A DNA stretch of 64,000 nt from Oceaniglobus roseus (GCF_002869745.1 NZ_PNOS01000002.1:1-64000); one strand, 5' to 3'; positions 23,122 through 32,447 are shown, counted from the stretch's first letter. Numbers and translations are program-made. Notes: generated by a model from the letters alone, not told the origin.

Positions 23122-25464
23122 ATGGATCGGACCAACCGCATCACCGAGGCCATCCGGCAGGAGATCGGCGCCGCGGCCGCCCAGGTCGCCGCCGCCATCA
23201 GGCTTCTCGACGAAGGTGCCACCGTCCCCTTCATCGCGCGCTACCGCAAGGAGGCCACCGGCGGCCTCGACGACACCCAGCTGCGCACCCTCGCCGAGCG
23301 GCTGACCTACCTGCGCGAACTCGACGCCCGCCGGGACGCCATCCTCAGGTCCATCCGCGAGCAGGACAAGCTCACTCCCGACCTCACACGGGCCATCGAA
23401 GCCGCCGAGACCAAGTCCCGGCTCGAGGACATCTACCTCCCCTTCAAGCCGAAGCGGCGCACCAGGGCGATGATCGCCCGCGAGAAGGGGCTCGGACCCC
23501 TGCGGGACGCCATCCTGGCGAACCGGGGCAAGGACCCCGAGGCGCTGGCGAAGGCCTTCGTCGGACAGGACGTGGCCGACACGAACGAGGCGCTCGACGG
23601 CGCCCGCGACATCCTGATCGAGGAACTCGCCGAAACGGCCGACCTGATCGGCGATCTGCGCAAGTACCTCGAGAAGGAGGCGGTCGTCTCGGCCAGGGTC
23701 GTGAAGGGCAAGGAGGAGGAAGGCGCGAAGTTCGCCGACTACTTCGACCGCACGGAATCGCTCGCCAGGCTGCCGGCGCACCGCGCGCTGGCGCTGATGC
23801 GGGCCGTCGGCGAAGGCATCGTCCGGTTCGACATCGGCCCGGACCCGGAGGTCGGGAAGCCCCGCTGCGAAAGCATGGTGGCCGCGCGACTCAGGCCCTC
23901 GGGCAACGGTCCGGGGGACGCCTGGCTGCGCGACGTGGCACGCCACGCGTGGAAGACGAAGATCTCGACGGCGATGACGATCGACCTTCTGGCCGACCTG
24001 CGCGCCCGCGCCCACGAGGAGGCCATCGCGGTCTTCGCGCGCAATCTCAAGGACCTGCTGCTCGCCGCGCCGGCCGGCGCCCGCCCGACGCTGGGCCTCG
24101 ATCCGGGCATCCGGACCGGCGTGAAGGCCGCGGTGATCGACGCCACGGGCAAGGTGCTGCAGACCGCCACGCTCTACCCGTTCCAGCCGCGGATGGACCT
24201 GCGCGGCGCGCAGGCGAAGATCGTCGAGCTGGTGCGGCGCCACGGCATCGAACTCATCGCCATCGGCAACGGCACCGCCTCCCGCGAGACCGAGCGGATG
24301 GTCGAGGAGACGCTGAAGGCCCTGCCCGGGGGCACCGCCCAGCCGACGAAGGTCATCGTGAGCGAGGCCGGCGCCTCGGTCTACTCCGCCTCCGAACTCG
24401 CGGCGAAGGAGTTTCCCGACCTCGACGTCTCGCTGCGCGGCGCGGTCTCGATCGCGCGGCGCCTCCAGGACCCGCTCTCCGAGCTGGTCAAGATCGAGCC
24501 GAACGCCATCGGCGTGGGGCAATACCAGCACGACGTCGACCAGAGGCGTCTCGCCAAGGCCCTAGAAGCCGTGGTCGAGGATGCCGTGAACGCCGTCGGC
24601 GTCGATCTCAACACCGCCTCCGCCGCCCTGCTGTCGCATGTCGCCGGCCTGACCCCGACCCTCGCCGCGAACATCGTCGCGCACCGCGACGGGAACGGTC
24701 CCTTCCGCGCCCGCAAGGAACTCCTGAAGGTCAAGGGGCTCGGCCCGAAGGCCTTCGAGCAATGTGCGGGCTTCCTGCGCATCCGCGACGGAAAGGAGCC
24801 GCTCGATGCCTCGAGCGTCCACCCCGAGGCCTATGACCTCGCCCGCAGGATCGTCATTGCCTGCGGCCGCGACCTGCGCGCCATCCAGTCGAACCCGGAC
24901 TCGCTGAGGCGGGGGAAGCCCGAGACCTTCGTCACCGACACCTTCGGCCTGCCGACCGTGCGGGACATTCTCCAGGAACTCGAGAAGCCGGGCCGCGACC
25001 CGCGCCCGAGCTTCAGGACCGCGACCTTCGCCGAGGGCGTCAACGAGATCACCGACCTGCGGGAGGGCATGCGGCTCGAGGGCACGGTGACGAACGTGGC
25101 CGCCTTCGGCGCCTTCGTCGACATCGGCGTGCACCAGGACGGCCTCGTCCACGTCAGCCAGCTTGCGGACCGGTTCGTGAAGGACCCCCACGAGGTGGTC
25201 AAGGCCGGCGACGTGGTGCAGGTCCGGGTGACCGAGGTCGATGTGGCGCGCAAGCGCATCGGCCTCTCGATGCGCGCCGACGGCGGCGCCTCCGCGAAGC
25301 AGGAGCGGGCCGCCCGGGCGCCCACGGGCGCGAACCCGCGCCGGGAGCGCCCCCCGAAACAGCCGTCCGCGCCCCGGGGCGGCAAGCCGGAAGCTCCCGG
25401 CAAGAGCGGGGACGCGCCGGGTGCCTTGGGGTCTGCCCTGCTCGAAGCCATGAAGAAGCGCTGA
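23122..25464 (+). CDS. tex: Transcription accessory protein Tex
   Basis: 780 residues from the ATG at 23122, preceded by AAAGGA at 23111-23116. Upstream in-frame ATGs at 23071 and 23086 lack such a site. The protein has the Tex layout: N-terminal helical region ([13 protein letters not shown]), YqgF/RNase H-like domain ([15 protein letters not shown]), helix-hairpin-helix region ([27 protein letters not shown]) and an S1 RNA-binding domain near the C-terminus ([16 protein letters not shown]). A basic, Ala/Pro-rich tail follows the S1 domain. It is a conserved single-copy housekeeping gene and marks the right border of the biosynthetic cluster. Confidence 0.96.
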   Translation: MDRTNRITEAIRQEIGAAAAQVAAAIRLLDEGATVPFIARYRKEATGGLDDTQLRTLAERLTYLRELDARRDAILRSIREQDKLTPDLTRAIEAAETKSRLEDIYLPFKPKRRTRAMIAREKGLGPLRDAILANRGKDPEALAKAFVGQDVADTNEALDGARDILIEELAETADLIGDLRKYLEKEAVVSARVVKGKEEEGAKFADYFDRTESLARLPAHRALALMRAVGEGIVRFDIGPDPEVGKPRCESMVAARLRPSGNGPGDAWLRDVARHAWKTKISTAMTIDLLADLRARAHEEAIAVFARNLKDLLLAAPAGARPTLGLDPGIRTGVKAAVIDATGKVLQTATLYPFQPRMDLRGAQAKIVELVRRHGIELIAIGNGTASRETERMVEETLKALPGGTAQPTKVIVSEAGASVYSASELAAKEFPDLDVSLRGAVSIARRLQDPLSELVKIEPNAIGVGQYQHDVDQRRLAKALEAVVEDAVNAVGVDLNTASAALLSHVAGLTPTLAANIVAHRDGNGPFRARKELLKVKGLGPKAFEQCAGFLRIRDGKEPLDASSVHPEAYDLARRIVIACGRDLRAIQSNPDSLRRGKPETFVTDTFGLPTVRDILQELEKPGRDPRPSFRTATFAEGVNEITDLREGMRLEGTVTNVAAFGAFVDIGVHQDGLVHVSQLADRFVKDPHEVVKAGDVVQVRVTEVDVARKRIGLSMRADGGASAKQERAARAPTGANPRRERPPKQPSAPRGGKPEAPGKSGDAPGALGSALLEAMKKR

Positions 25465-25690
25465 GGGACAGGTCCGAAGGGCGCCGCCGGACCACGCCCG
25501 CGGCCGGCGCGGCCCTCGAATGGCCGGGATATGGAGGCGCCAGGGTTCGCGACCGTGTCCGTCGACGGAAACCTCCCCCCGGCCCTCCATGCGGCCGGGA
25601 TGTGTCCGCCTGTTAGCACCACAAGAAACCAATAGCCCTTACGGCATTTTCAGCCTGCCCGCTGACGATCCGAATTGTCTTGGAGAGAAG

Positions 25691-25767
25691 TGGCGCGCTG
25701 GGGAGGATTCGAACCCCCGACCCCTTGATTCGTAGTCAAGTGCTCTATCCAACTGAGCTACCAGCGC
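25691..25767 (-). tRNA. tRNA-Arg (anticodon ACG)
   Basis: On the minus strand the 77 nt fold as a full cloverleaf. The acceptor GCGCTGG pairs with CCAGCGC, followed by a G discriminator and an encoded CCA at 25693-25691. D arm (GCTC/GAGC), anticodon arm (CTTGA / loop CTACGAA / TCAAG) and T arm with TTCGAAT are present. The loop gives anticodon ACG, the arginine tRNA read with inosine at CGN codons. Confidence 0.96.
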
Positions 25768-25781
25768 GCGGGGTGAGGCGG

Positions 25782-25809
25782 ACTTAACGGCCCAGGCCGG
25801 ACATTGCAA
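25782..25809 (-). promoter_or_regulatory. Probable promoter of tRNA-Arg
   Basis: On the minus strand TTGCAA (25809-25804) is followed after 16 nt by TTAAGT (25787-25782). The predicted start lies about 8 nt before the mature tRNA 5' end. The match to a housekeeping-sigma promoter is moderate. Confidence 0.45.
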
Positions 25810-25853
25810 GCGGCGAAATGACGATCCGCGGGGGTTTTCTGCGGCCCGCCCCG

Positions 25854-27263
25854 TCAGGCCGCTCCGGGCTCGAGGCTCATCACCGCCTTCGGGAGCCGCA
25901 CCGCGAAGGCGGTGCCGCCGGGCCCCGTCTCCACCAGCTCCAGCCGCCCGCCGTGGCCGCGGACCAGTTCCGCGGCGATGGTCAGCCCCAGCCCCGATCC
26001 GCCCTTGCGCGCCCCGCCCTGGAAGGCGGTGAACAGGTGGTCGCGGGCGCGGGGCGGCAGGCCGGGGCCGGTGTCGCGCACCTCGATCACCCAGTGCTCC
26101 TCGGTCTCGGTCGCGCGGACCAGGATCTCGCCGGGGTCCCCGGAGGCGAGGATCGCCTGCCGGGCGTTGCGGATCAGGTTGCTCAGCACCCGGTAGAGCT
26201 GCTCGGGGTCGGCGCGCACCATCATGCCGGCGGGCACGTCCTCGGAAAAGCTGATGTCGTGCTCGCCGCAGGCCAGCCGCTCGCCGTCGACCACGTCGTT
26301 GATGATCGGCGCCACCAGCACGCGCGACAGCGCCGGCGGCGGCTCTTCGGCCTTGCCGAAGGCCAGGGTCGATTCGCAGAGGTTCACCGCCCGGGTGATC
26401 GAGTTCACGAGCTTGGGCGCCATCCGCCGCACCATCGGATCCTCGCTGGCGTCCAGCCGGTCGGTGAAGAGCTGGGCCGTGGTCAGGATGTTCCTCAGGT
26501 CGTGGCTGACCTTCGCCACCGCGCCGCCGAGCTGGGCCAGGCGGTCCTTCTGGCGCAGGGCGCCGGTCAGCTGGGTCTGCATCGACTGCAGCGCCACCTC
26601 GGCCTGGCGCAGTTCGTCGACGCTGGCGGTGGGGGTGATGATCCGGCGCGTGTCCTCGGGGGCGGCGGCATAGCTCGTCATCGCGGCGACGACGCCCTCG
26701 ATCGGCTTCACCAGCAGGCGGCGCACGGCGAAGAAGAGAAGGCTCGCCGTCAGGACGGAGATCACCGCCGACAGCGCGAGGATCCGCAGCCCGTAGTCGA
26801 TCATCGCCGCCTGCAGGGGCGCCACGGGCAGCGTGATCTCGATCTGCAACCCCGCCTCGCGCACCGGATCGCCGATCACCCGGACCACCCGGTCGGGCGC
26901 GCCCAGAAGGTCCAGCGCGGCGTCGCGCACCAGGGTGAAGGGCATCGCGTGGCGCAGGTCGTAGGTGCTGTCGATCGGGTGCGGCAGGGGCGAGGACAGC
27001 ACCAGCTGGCGCACCTCGTTGCGGAGCAGCACGACGTTGTAGACCTCGGCGTTGCGCAACAGCTCCTGTTCGAGCTGCGGATCGATCATGTCGTTCGCCA
27101 GCAGCGCGAGCGAGGCGATCTGCGCCCGCTCGAGCCGCGACATCAGGTAATCCTCGCGGAACCGGGCGACGGAGGGCACGAAGATCAGGATCTCCGCCAG
27201 CATGACGAAGACGGTGGTCAGAACCAGGAACCGTCCCGAAAGCGAATTCACCTGCGCCCTCAT
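25854..27263 (-). CDS. Membrane sensor histidine kinase
   Basis: 469 residues. A first transmembrane segment (about 12-30), an extracytoplasmic sensor part, and a second transmembrane segment (about 172-195) lead into a HAMP-like linker. The kinase core has an H-box (VSHDLRNILT), N-box (LSNLIRNARQAI), G1 (DTGPGLPP) and G2 (GGSGLGLTIA). It should autophosphorylate on the H-box histidine in response to an unknown signal. No response regulator lies next to it, so its partner is encoded elsewhere. Confidence 0.92.
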   Translation of the reverse strand: MRAQVNSLSGRFLVLTTVFVMLAEILIFVPSVARFREDYLMSRLERAQIASLALLANDMIDPQLEQELLRNAEVYNVVLLRNEVRQLVLSSPLPHPIDSTYDLRHAMPFTLVRDAALDLLGAPDRVVRVIGDPVREAGLQIEITLPVAPLQAAMIDYGLRILALSAVISVLTASLLFFAVRRLLVKPIEGVVAAMTSYAAAPEDTRRIITPTASVDELRQAEVALQSMQTQLTGALRQKDRLAQLGGAVAKVSHDLRNILTTAQLFTDRLDASEDPMVRRMAPKLVNSITRAVNLCESTLAFGKAEEPPPALSRVLVAPIINDVVDGERLACGEHDISFSEDVPAGMMVRADPEQLYRVLSNLIRNARQAILASGDPGEILVRATETEEHWVIEVRDTGPGLPPRARDHLFTAFQGGARKGGSGLGLTIAAELVRGHGGRLELVETGPGGTAFAVRLPKAVMSLEPGAA

Positions 27264-27383
27264 CCCCTGTGCCGCGGCCGGGCGCGGTGCCCCGCCGTCC
27301 CCCTTGAGATAGCAGGATATTCACCCGGTACAAAGGGAGGCCCCTGCGCCGCGCAAGCTCCAGCACGCCGGGGTGGAGGGGAA

Positions 27384-27429
27384 CCATTTTCCTTGAGGAA
27401 AATGGACCGGTTTCCTTCAGGAAACCGGT
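27384..27429. repeat. Twin palindrome, copy 1
   Basis: Two adjacent perfect hairpins. 27384-27405 has 10-bp arms (ccattttcct / aggaaaatgg) around TG. 27406-27429 has 11-bp arms (accggtttcct / aggaaaccggt) around TC. They lie in the gap between the oxidoreductase and histidine kinase genes. No T-run follows on either strand, so simple intrinsic termination is not supported. Confidence 0.9.
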
Positions 27430-27500
27430 GCCCCGCCGGATGCCGGGCGCGGGCCACTGCAGGGCGGAGGACGCCGCCCTGTCCGGCGGCCGGGGCGGCG

Positions 27501-27545
27501 CCATTTTCCTTGAGGAAAATGGTCCGGTTTCCTCGAGGAAACTGG
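27501..27545. repeat. Twin palindrome, copy 2
   Basis: This repeats the layout of 27384-27429, 117 nt further on. 27501-27522 is identical to the first hairpin of copy 1. 27524-27545 is a variant of the second hairpin with one arm mismatch and a perfect 16-nt core (gtttcctcgaggaaac). Both copies share the TTTCCTnnAGGAAA core, as in interspersed REP-like palindromes. Confidence 0.9.
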
Positions 27546-27558
27546 GGCCCGGCGCGGC

Positions 27559-28977
27559 TCAGGGCAGGTACTTCTGGATCAGCCGCACCGCCGTCTTCAG
27601 CCAGTCGTTATCGAACAGGCGGGACGAGAAATAGGCCCCCGCCGCGCGCTTGTTGATCTCGGAGAGCGTCGGGTAGGGCAGGACCGTGTTGGCGATGGCG
27701 CTCATCTTCTGCCTGTTGGCGATGGCCGTGGCCCACATGGCGATCAGATCCCCGGCCCGGTCGCCGGCGATGGTGGCGCCCACGGGCCGCCCCCTGGCCA
27801 CCATGACCTTGATCAGCCCCGTGGTCCGGCCCTCGGCCACCGCGCGGTCGTTCTCGTCGTAGGGGAAGCGGACGACCTCCAGGTGGATGCCGTGCTCTTT
27901 CCTGGCCTGCGCCTCGGTCAGGCCGACATGGGCCAGCTCGGGGTCGGTATAGGTGGCCCAGGGGATGTGCCGTGTCGTCGCCTTGCTGAACCACAGCCCC
28001 AGCACGGCCGCGCGCACCACGATCCCGGCGTGGTATCCCGCGACATGGGTGAACTGGAGCCCGCCCGCGCAGTCGCCCACCGCGTACACCCGCCGGTTGC
28101 TGACCGAGCGCAGGTGCCGGTCAACCTTCACCGCCCGGTCGTGGGCCACGTTGCCCGCCTTCAGGTCCAGCCTTTCGAGGTTCACCTTCCGCCCCACGGC
28201 GATCAGCAGGTGCGAGCCGGTGAAGCGGCCTTCCGAGGTCTCGACCGTGATCTCCCCTGCCCCACCGCCGACCTTTTCGGCCTTGGCGCGCTCGACGATC
28301 TCGATGCCTTCGCCGCGCAGCCGATCCAGCACGATCGCGGCCATCTCGGGGTCGTCCTTGCCCATGGCGCGGTCGCCCTCGATCACCGTCACCTTGCAGC
28401 CGAGCCGCCGGTGCGCCTGCGCCATCTCCATCCCGATCGGCCCGCCGCCGACGATCAGGAGGTGATCGGGGCGTTCGCGCAGGTCGAACAGCGTCTCGTT
28501 GGTCAGGTAGGGCACCGTGTCGAGCCCCGGGATCGGCGGCACGAAGGGGGAGGAGCCGGTGGCGATCACGAAGCGGCGCGCCTCGATCCGCCGGTCTCCG
28601 GCCATCACCGCGTCCGGAGAGACGAAGCGCGCCCAGTCGCGGATCACGGTGCAGCCGAGCTTCTCGAACCGCTCCTGGCTGTCGACGGGGGCGATGGTCC
28701 CGATCACCCGCGCGACATGGTCCTTGGCGGCGGCGTAATCGACCTCGGGCGTCACCGGCGCGACGCCGAAGGGGGCGCCGTCGGTCATGGCGTGGGCGTG
28801 TTTCGCCGCCGCGATCAGCGCCTTCGAGGGCACGCAGCCGTAGTTCAGGCAGTCGCCGCCCATCCGGTGCCCCTCGATCAGCACCACCTTCGCGCCCATC
28901 TGCACCGCGCCCGCGGCCACCGACAGCCCGCCCGAACCTGCGCCGATCACGCAGATGTCCGTCCTGATCCGTTCCAT
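27559..28977 (-). CDS. MerA/dihydrolipoamide-dehydrogenase-like FAD disulfide oxidoreductase
   Basis: 472 residues from the ATG at 28977; the frame stays open upstream through the neighbouring gene, which I treat as chance. An FAD-binding GAGSGG lies at the N-terminus, the redox-active disulfide is in GGDCLNYGCVPSK, an NAD(P)-binding GGGPIG lies mid-protein, and a second FAD motif is in YAVGDCAGG. The C-terminal dimerisation region keeps PYPTLSE. The true substrate is unknown; the paired VTT gene ends 2 nt upstream, an association also known as fusions in other bacteria. I infer a role in membrane or redox protection rather than mercury reduction, because no mer genes are nearby. Confidence 0.9.
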   Translation of the reverse strand: MERIRTDICVIGAGSGGLSVAAGAVQMGAKVVLIEGHRMGGDCLNYGCVPSKALIAAAKHAHAMTDGAPFGVAPVTPEVDYAAAKDHVARVIGTIAPVDSQERFEKLGCTVIRDWARFVSPDAVMAGDRRIEARRFVIATGSSPFVPPIPGLDTVPYLTNETLFDLRERPDHLLIVGGGPIGMEMAQAHRRLGCKVTVIEGDRAMGKDDPEMAAIVLDRLRGEGIEIVERAKAEKVGGGAGEITVETSEGRFTGSHLLIAVGRKVNLERLDLKAGNVAHDRAVKVDRHLRSVSNRRVYAVGDCAGGLQFTHVAGYHAGIVVRAAVLGLWFSKATTRHIPWATYTDPELAHVGLTEAQARKEHGIHLEVVRFPYDENDRAVAEGRTTGLIKVMVARGRPVGATIAGDRAGDLIAMWATAIANRQKMSAIANTVLPYPTLSEINKRAAGAYFSSRLFDNDWLKTAVRLIQKYLP

Positions 28978-28979
28978 CG

Positions 28980-29735
28980 TCACAATCCCTTCCTGCCGCG
29001 CACCAGTTTCAGCACCATCGGCAGCGCCGCAAGGGCGCAGAGCCCGAGGATCGGCAGCAGGATCCGCGGCTCGAAGATGATCCCGAGGTCCGGAGTCTCG
29101 CCCCTCGCAAAGACCTCGCCAAGGCCCGCTCCGACCGAGGTATATACCACCGCCCCCGGCACGATGCCGAGAAAGGTCGTCACCGCGAAGCGGAACAGCG
29201 GCACGCCCACCAGCGCGGGCACGAGGTTCGCCACGAAGAACGGCACCGCGGGCACCAGCCGGATCAGGAACAGCATCGACCACTGGTTGTCGTCGATCCC
29301 GGCCTTGATCCTCTTCACCAGCCCTTCGCCCGCATCCATCCGCGCCGCCAGCCGCGCGCCGAGGCCCCAGCGGGCGGCGAGGAAGATGCAGACCGCCCCT
29401 GTTCCCGCCGCCGCGACGTTGTAGAGCACGCCGGGGAAGGCGCCGAACAGGAAGCCGCCGGTCAGCGTCGCGATGGTGGCGCCGGGCAGCGAGAAGGCGA
29501 CGATGGCGACATAGGCCGCGATGAAGCCCAGCACGCTCGGCAGGTAGTGCGAATCGCGGAAGGCGAGCAGGTTCTCGCGGTTCTCGGCCAGGGTCTCGAA
29601 ACTCAGCGTGTCGCGCAGGAAGATGGCGCCGAACAGGGCGGCCAAGGCCACGGCGATCAGGGGCAGCCGCCGCAGGAGCGGGTGTTGCGGCGCCGCTTTC
29701 CCGCGGATGCCCTGCTCGGCCGTGCCGTTGCCCAT
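28980..29735 (-). CDS. TVP38/TMEM64 (VTT/DedA-type) membrane protein
   Basis: 251 residues from the ATG at 29735. Hydrophobic segments occur near residues 22-42, 66-110, 150-185 and 205-240. The VTT signature region is FSLPGATIATLTGGFLFG followed by a re-entrant NVAAAGTGA stretch, and the second half has RLVPAVPFFVANLVPAL. Proteins of this family sit in the inner membrane and are linked to lipid scrambling or transport. It is transcribed just before the disulfide oxidoreductase, 2 nt apart. Confidence 0.88.
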   Translation of the reverse strand: MGNGTAEQGIRGKAAPQHPLLRRLPLIAVALAALFGAIFLRDTLSFETLAENRENLLAFRDSHYLPSVLGFIAAYVAIVAFSLPGATIATLTGGFLFGAFPGVLYNVAAAGTGAVCIFLAARWGLGARLAARMDAGEGLVKRIKAGIDDNQWSMLFLIRLVPAVPFFVANLVPALVGVPLFRFAVTTFLGIVPGAVVYTSVGAGLGEVFARGETPDLGIIFEPRILLPILGLCALAALPMVLKLVRGRKGL

Positions 29736-30061
29736 GTCGCCCGCTCCGTGATCCGCCGGTTCTCCGCCCTGTAACATGCACCTTCGCTGCGGCGGAAACA
29801 GGCCTCTCACCGTCCCGTGATCCGCATGTCGCCGGGGCCGCCCGCGCTGGCTCCGGCAGGGCCGCCGCTGTAACAATCGGACGGGAGGCACGCCAAATGT
29901 TGCATCCCCTCGAAGGGCCCCGCCCTGTTGACTTGCCGCGGCAAGCCCCCTAAAGACCGGGCTTCGAACGAAGGCGGCCCTCGAGTCGGCGATCCGGCAC
30001 CGCCCGGCGCGGGCCGCGGCACAGAACAGATGCCGCACAGAACAGATACGGAGACACGGCG
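29736..30061. other. Intergenic region upstream of rpmH
   Basis: This 326-nt gap separates the leftward VTT gene from rightward rpmH. It holds the rpmH promoter described separately and two TGTAACA words (about 29770 and 29869) of unknown meaning. No open frame with convincing coding character was seen, and no DnaA-box-like sequence was found. Confidence 0.6.
29928..29956 (+). promoter_or_regulatory. Promoter of the rpmH-rnpA-yidD operon
   Basis: TTGACT (29928-29933) and TAAAGA (29951-29956) are separated by 17 nt, close to the housekeeping-sigma consensus. The predicted transcript has a leader of about 98 nt before the rpmH ATG at 30062. Confidence 0.7.
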
Positions 30062-30199
30062 ATGACCAAGCGCACCTTCCAGCCCTCGAACCTCGTGCGC
30101 AAGCACCGTCACGGGTTCCGCGCCCGCATGGCGACCAAGGCCGGGCGCAAGATCCTGAACGCCCGCCGCGCCCGCGGCCGCAAGGTGCTGAGCGCGTAA
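30062..30199 (+). CDS. rpmH: 50S ribosomal protein L34
   Basis: 45 residues, strongly basic ([19 protein letters not shown] at the start). It contains the L34 motif [21 protein letters not shown] and ends in LSA. A GGAG site lies about 10 nt upstream. It is the first gene of the conserved rpmH-rnpA unit; rnpA starts 21 nt after its stop. Confidence 0.97.
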   Translation: MTKRTFQPSNLVRKHRHGFRARMATKAGRKILNARRARGRKVLSA

Positions 30200-30220
30200 G
30201 CGCTCGCCCGAGGCTCTGCC

Positions 30221-30628
30221 ATGACACCGCCGGAGGACACACCGTCCGGCCAGACCGCCAGCGGCCCCGCCGTTCTGGCGGTTTCCGCACGTCCCGAGGT
30301 GCTGAAGAAGCGCGCCGATTTCCTGCGCGCCGCCCGCGCAAGGTACCGCCCCGGCCCCGGCTTCGTGCTCCAGGCGCGACAGCGTGCGCCCGGGGAAGAG
30401 GCCAGCGGCATCCGCGTCGGCTTCACCTGTTCCAAGAAGGTCGGCAACGCCATCGCCCGCAACCGCGCCAAGCGCCGCCTGCGCGAGATCGCGCGGCTGG
30501 TCCTGCCCGAGGCGGGGCGCGACGGCTGGGACTATGTCCTGATCGGCCGCAAGAACGACACCGCCACGCGCGACTTCGCCGCCCTCCAGGACGACCTGCG
30601 CACGGCCCTCGCCCAGATCCACGGATGA
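30221..30628 (+). CDS. rnpA: Ribonuclease P protein component
   Basis: 135 residues. The signature GFTCSKKVGNAIARNRAKRRLRE is present (RNR motif), preceded by LKKRADFLRAARA. It binds the RNase P RNA and helps mature tRNA 5' ends. The N-terminus is about 20 residues longer than in many homologues, so a later start is possible. It overlaps yidD by 4 nt. Confidence 0.95.
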   Translation: MTPPEDTPSGQTASGPAVLAVSARPEVLKKRADFLRAARARYRPGPGFVLQARQRAPGEEASGIRVGFTCSKKVGNAIARNRAKRRLREIARLVLPEAGRDGWDYVLIGRKNDTATRDFAALQDDLRTALAQIHG

Positions 30629-30846
30629 CCCCCCTCGCCCGCGTCCTGTCGCTGCCGGTGCTGGCCTACCGCGCGGTCCTGTCGCCTTGGGTCGGCCACA
30701 ACTGCCGCTATCACCCCACCTGCTCGGCCTATGCGCTGGAAGCCCTCGGCAAACACGGCGGGCTCAGGGGCGGCTGGCTGGCGCTGCGGCGGATCCTGCG
30801 CTGCAATCCCTGGGGCGGGTCGGGGATCGACAACGTCCCCGACTAG
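30625..30846 (+). CDS. yidD: Membrane protein insertion efficiency factor YidD
   Basis: 73 residues. It has the family core: YRAVLSPWVGHNCRYHPTCSAYALEAL and RILRCNPWGGSGIDNVP segments, with the conserved cysteines in HNCRYHPTCS and RCNPW. It is a small membrane-associated factor that assists YidC-dependent insertion. The ATG overlaps the rnpA stop (ATGA). Confidence 0.95.
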   Translation: MTPLARVLSLPVLAYRAVLSPWVGHNCRYHPTCSAYALEALGKHGGLRGGWLALRRILRCNPWGGSGIDNVPD

Positions 30847-30851
30847 GCCGC

Positions 30852-31742
30852 TCAGTCCAGCACGATGATGCCCGAGTGCTTCTGCTTGTGCTCGGGCTCG
30901 ACATGAATGGTGATGCGCGCGCCCTCGATGGCGTCGCGCAGGGCGTTCTCGATCCGGTCGCAGATCTCGTGGGCGTCGAATACCGTGGTCTCGCCCGGCA
31001 CGACCAGGTGGAACTCGATGAAGGTCGCCTGCCCGGCGTGGCGCGTGCGCAGGTCGTGCGCCTCGACCGCGCCGCCCGCCTCGCGCGAGATCACCTCGCG
31101 CACCGTGGCCAGCGTCGCCTGCGGCACCGCCTCGTCCATCAGGCCGCTGAGCGATTCCTGCACCACCCTCGAGCCCGACCAGAGGATGTTGACCGCCACC
31201 AGCGCGGCCATGACCGGATCGAGGATCCACCAGCCGGTGACGATGGCGAGCAGCACGCCGATCGCCACGCCGCCCGAGGTGACGACGTCGGTCAGCAGGT
31301 GCCGACCGTCCGCCACCAGCGCGGGCGACTTCAGGCTCCGGCCCCGGCGGATCAGCACGAAGGCCCAGAGCGCGTTAACCGCCGTCGCCGCCCCGTTGAT
31401 CAGCAGCCCCTCAATCGGCAGGTCCAGCGCCACGGGGTTCAGGAAGCCGGAATAGGCCTCGCGCAGGATCAGCAGGGCGGCGACGACAATCATCACCCCC
31501 TCCAGCACGGCGCTGAAATATTCCGCCTTGTGGTGACCGAAGGGGTGGGTGGCGTCCGCCGGGCGCGCCGCGACGCGGATCGCGATCAGCGCCGCGATGG
31601 CCGTCGCCACGTTCACGGTGCTCTCCAGCGCGTCCGACAGCAGCGCGACGGATCCCGTCACCCACCAGGCCAGCGCCTTCAGTCCAAGGACGAAGGCGCC
31701 GATGAAGACGCTGCCGATGGCAAGGCGGATGGGGGTCGACAT
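30852..31742 (-). CDS. Cation diffusion facilitator family transporter
   Basis: 296 residues with about six transmembrane segments in the first 200 and a cytoplasmic C-terminal domain (EAHDLRTRHAG, FIEFHLVVPG, HVEPEH). It exports divalent metal in exchange for protons. Metal-site residues by comparison with FieF: the first Asp is kept in SDALES while the second is replaced (Glu sits one residue earlier), and His/Asp are kept in RHLLTDV. The altered site makes the metal uncertain. It is transcribed toward yidD, with the two stops 5 nt apart. Confidence 0.92.
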   Translation of the reverse strand: MSTPIRLAIGSVFIGAFVLGLKALAWWVTGSVALLSDALESTVNVATAIAALIAIRVAARPADATHPFGHHKAEYFSAVLEGVMIVVAALLILREAYSGFLNPVALDLPIEGLLINGAATAVNALWAFVLIRRGRSLKSPALVADGRHLLTDVVTSGGVAIGVLLAIVTGWWILDPVMAALVAVNILWSGSRVVQESLSGLMDEAVPQATLATVREVISREAGGAVEAHDLRTRHAGQATFIEFHLVVPGETTVFDAHEICDRIENALRDAIEGARITIHVEPEHKQKHSGIIVLD

Positions 31743-31907
31743 GGCTGTCTCCCGAGTCGTGAAAAGGCGTACCGTCTAGCGTCGGCGCCGCGTTGCGGCA
31801 AGCGCCCTGCCGGACCTCGGGGAGAATCCGGCGGACCTGTGTCCGGTCGCCGGCAAATGCGAGCGCTTCTCAGGTTCCGCGCCGTTCCCCGTTCCCCGCT
31901 CCGGGCG

Positions 31908-32447
31908 TCAGAGCTTCTCGAACGCGATGGTCACGTCGCCGACGTCCACGCCATAGCGCTTCATGTAGGCCCGGTTCAGCAGCCGCTTGCCTCCGGTCAG
32001 CCACATCCAGTCGTCGAAGCTGACGCGCACCGTCTCGATCTTGCCGGTGGCATCGGGCACCGGCAGGTCGATGGTGTATCGCCAGTTGAAGGTATCGCCC
32101 CGCTCCACCCCCGTCGCGCGGCCGATGACGCCGGGCGCGGTGCCGGTCCAGCTGTCGGGACCCGTCTTCGTCAGCGTCCAGACCCGCTGTTCGGTCGATC
32201 CGTCCTCGTAGACGAAATCCTCGACCAGCCGCAGCCGCCGGCCGTCCCAGTCGCCGCGGATCTTCACCTCGAACCGGCGGCGCACGGTGCCGAGGATGTC
32301 TTGGAACTGGCCGCGGGCAACGAGGCGGCCGTCGAAGAACTCCTCAAGGTTCAGCCTGCGGTCCGACAGCAGCGGATCGTCCGCGTTCGGCTTCCCGGTG
32401 CAGGCGGCAAGCAGCAGCAGCAGCAGGGCGGCGAGGAACAGGCGCAT
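31908..32447 (-). CDS. DUF3833-like lipoprotein
   Basis: 179 residues from the ATG at 32447. A lipoprotein signal peptide (LLLLLLAAC, Cys16) shows envelope anchoring. The mature part includes LNLEEFFDG, a long beta-rich middle (RRFEVKIRGDWDG, VEDFVYEDGS) and DDWMWLTGGKRLLNRAYM, which match the DUF3833 family as I remember it. The function is unknown. A 165-nt gap separates it from the cation transporter. Confidence 0.82.
   Translation of the reverse strand: MRLFLAALLLLLLAACTGKPNADDPLLSDRRLNLEEFFDGRLVARGQFQDILGTVRRRFEVKIRGDWDGRRLRLVEDFVYEDGSTEQRVWTLTKTGPDSWTGTAPGVIGRATGVERGDTFNWRYTIDLPVPDATGKIETVRVSFDDWMWLTGGKRLLNRAYMKRYGVDVGDVTIAFEKL

Noticed and set aside
25465-25690. Integration (att) site next to tRNA-Arg
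   Set aside because: No repeat of the tRNA 3' end, integrase gene or mobile-element gene was found nearby.
27559-28977. Mercuric reductase as a specific function
   Set aside because: The CxxxxC motif is shared across the family; no merT/P/R genes, N-terminal metal domain or C-terminal cysteine pair are visible.
29736-30061. Possible replication origin near rpmH
   Set aside because: rpmH lies near oriC in some bacteria, but there is no dnaA gene, DnaA-box cluster or AT-rich stretch here.
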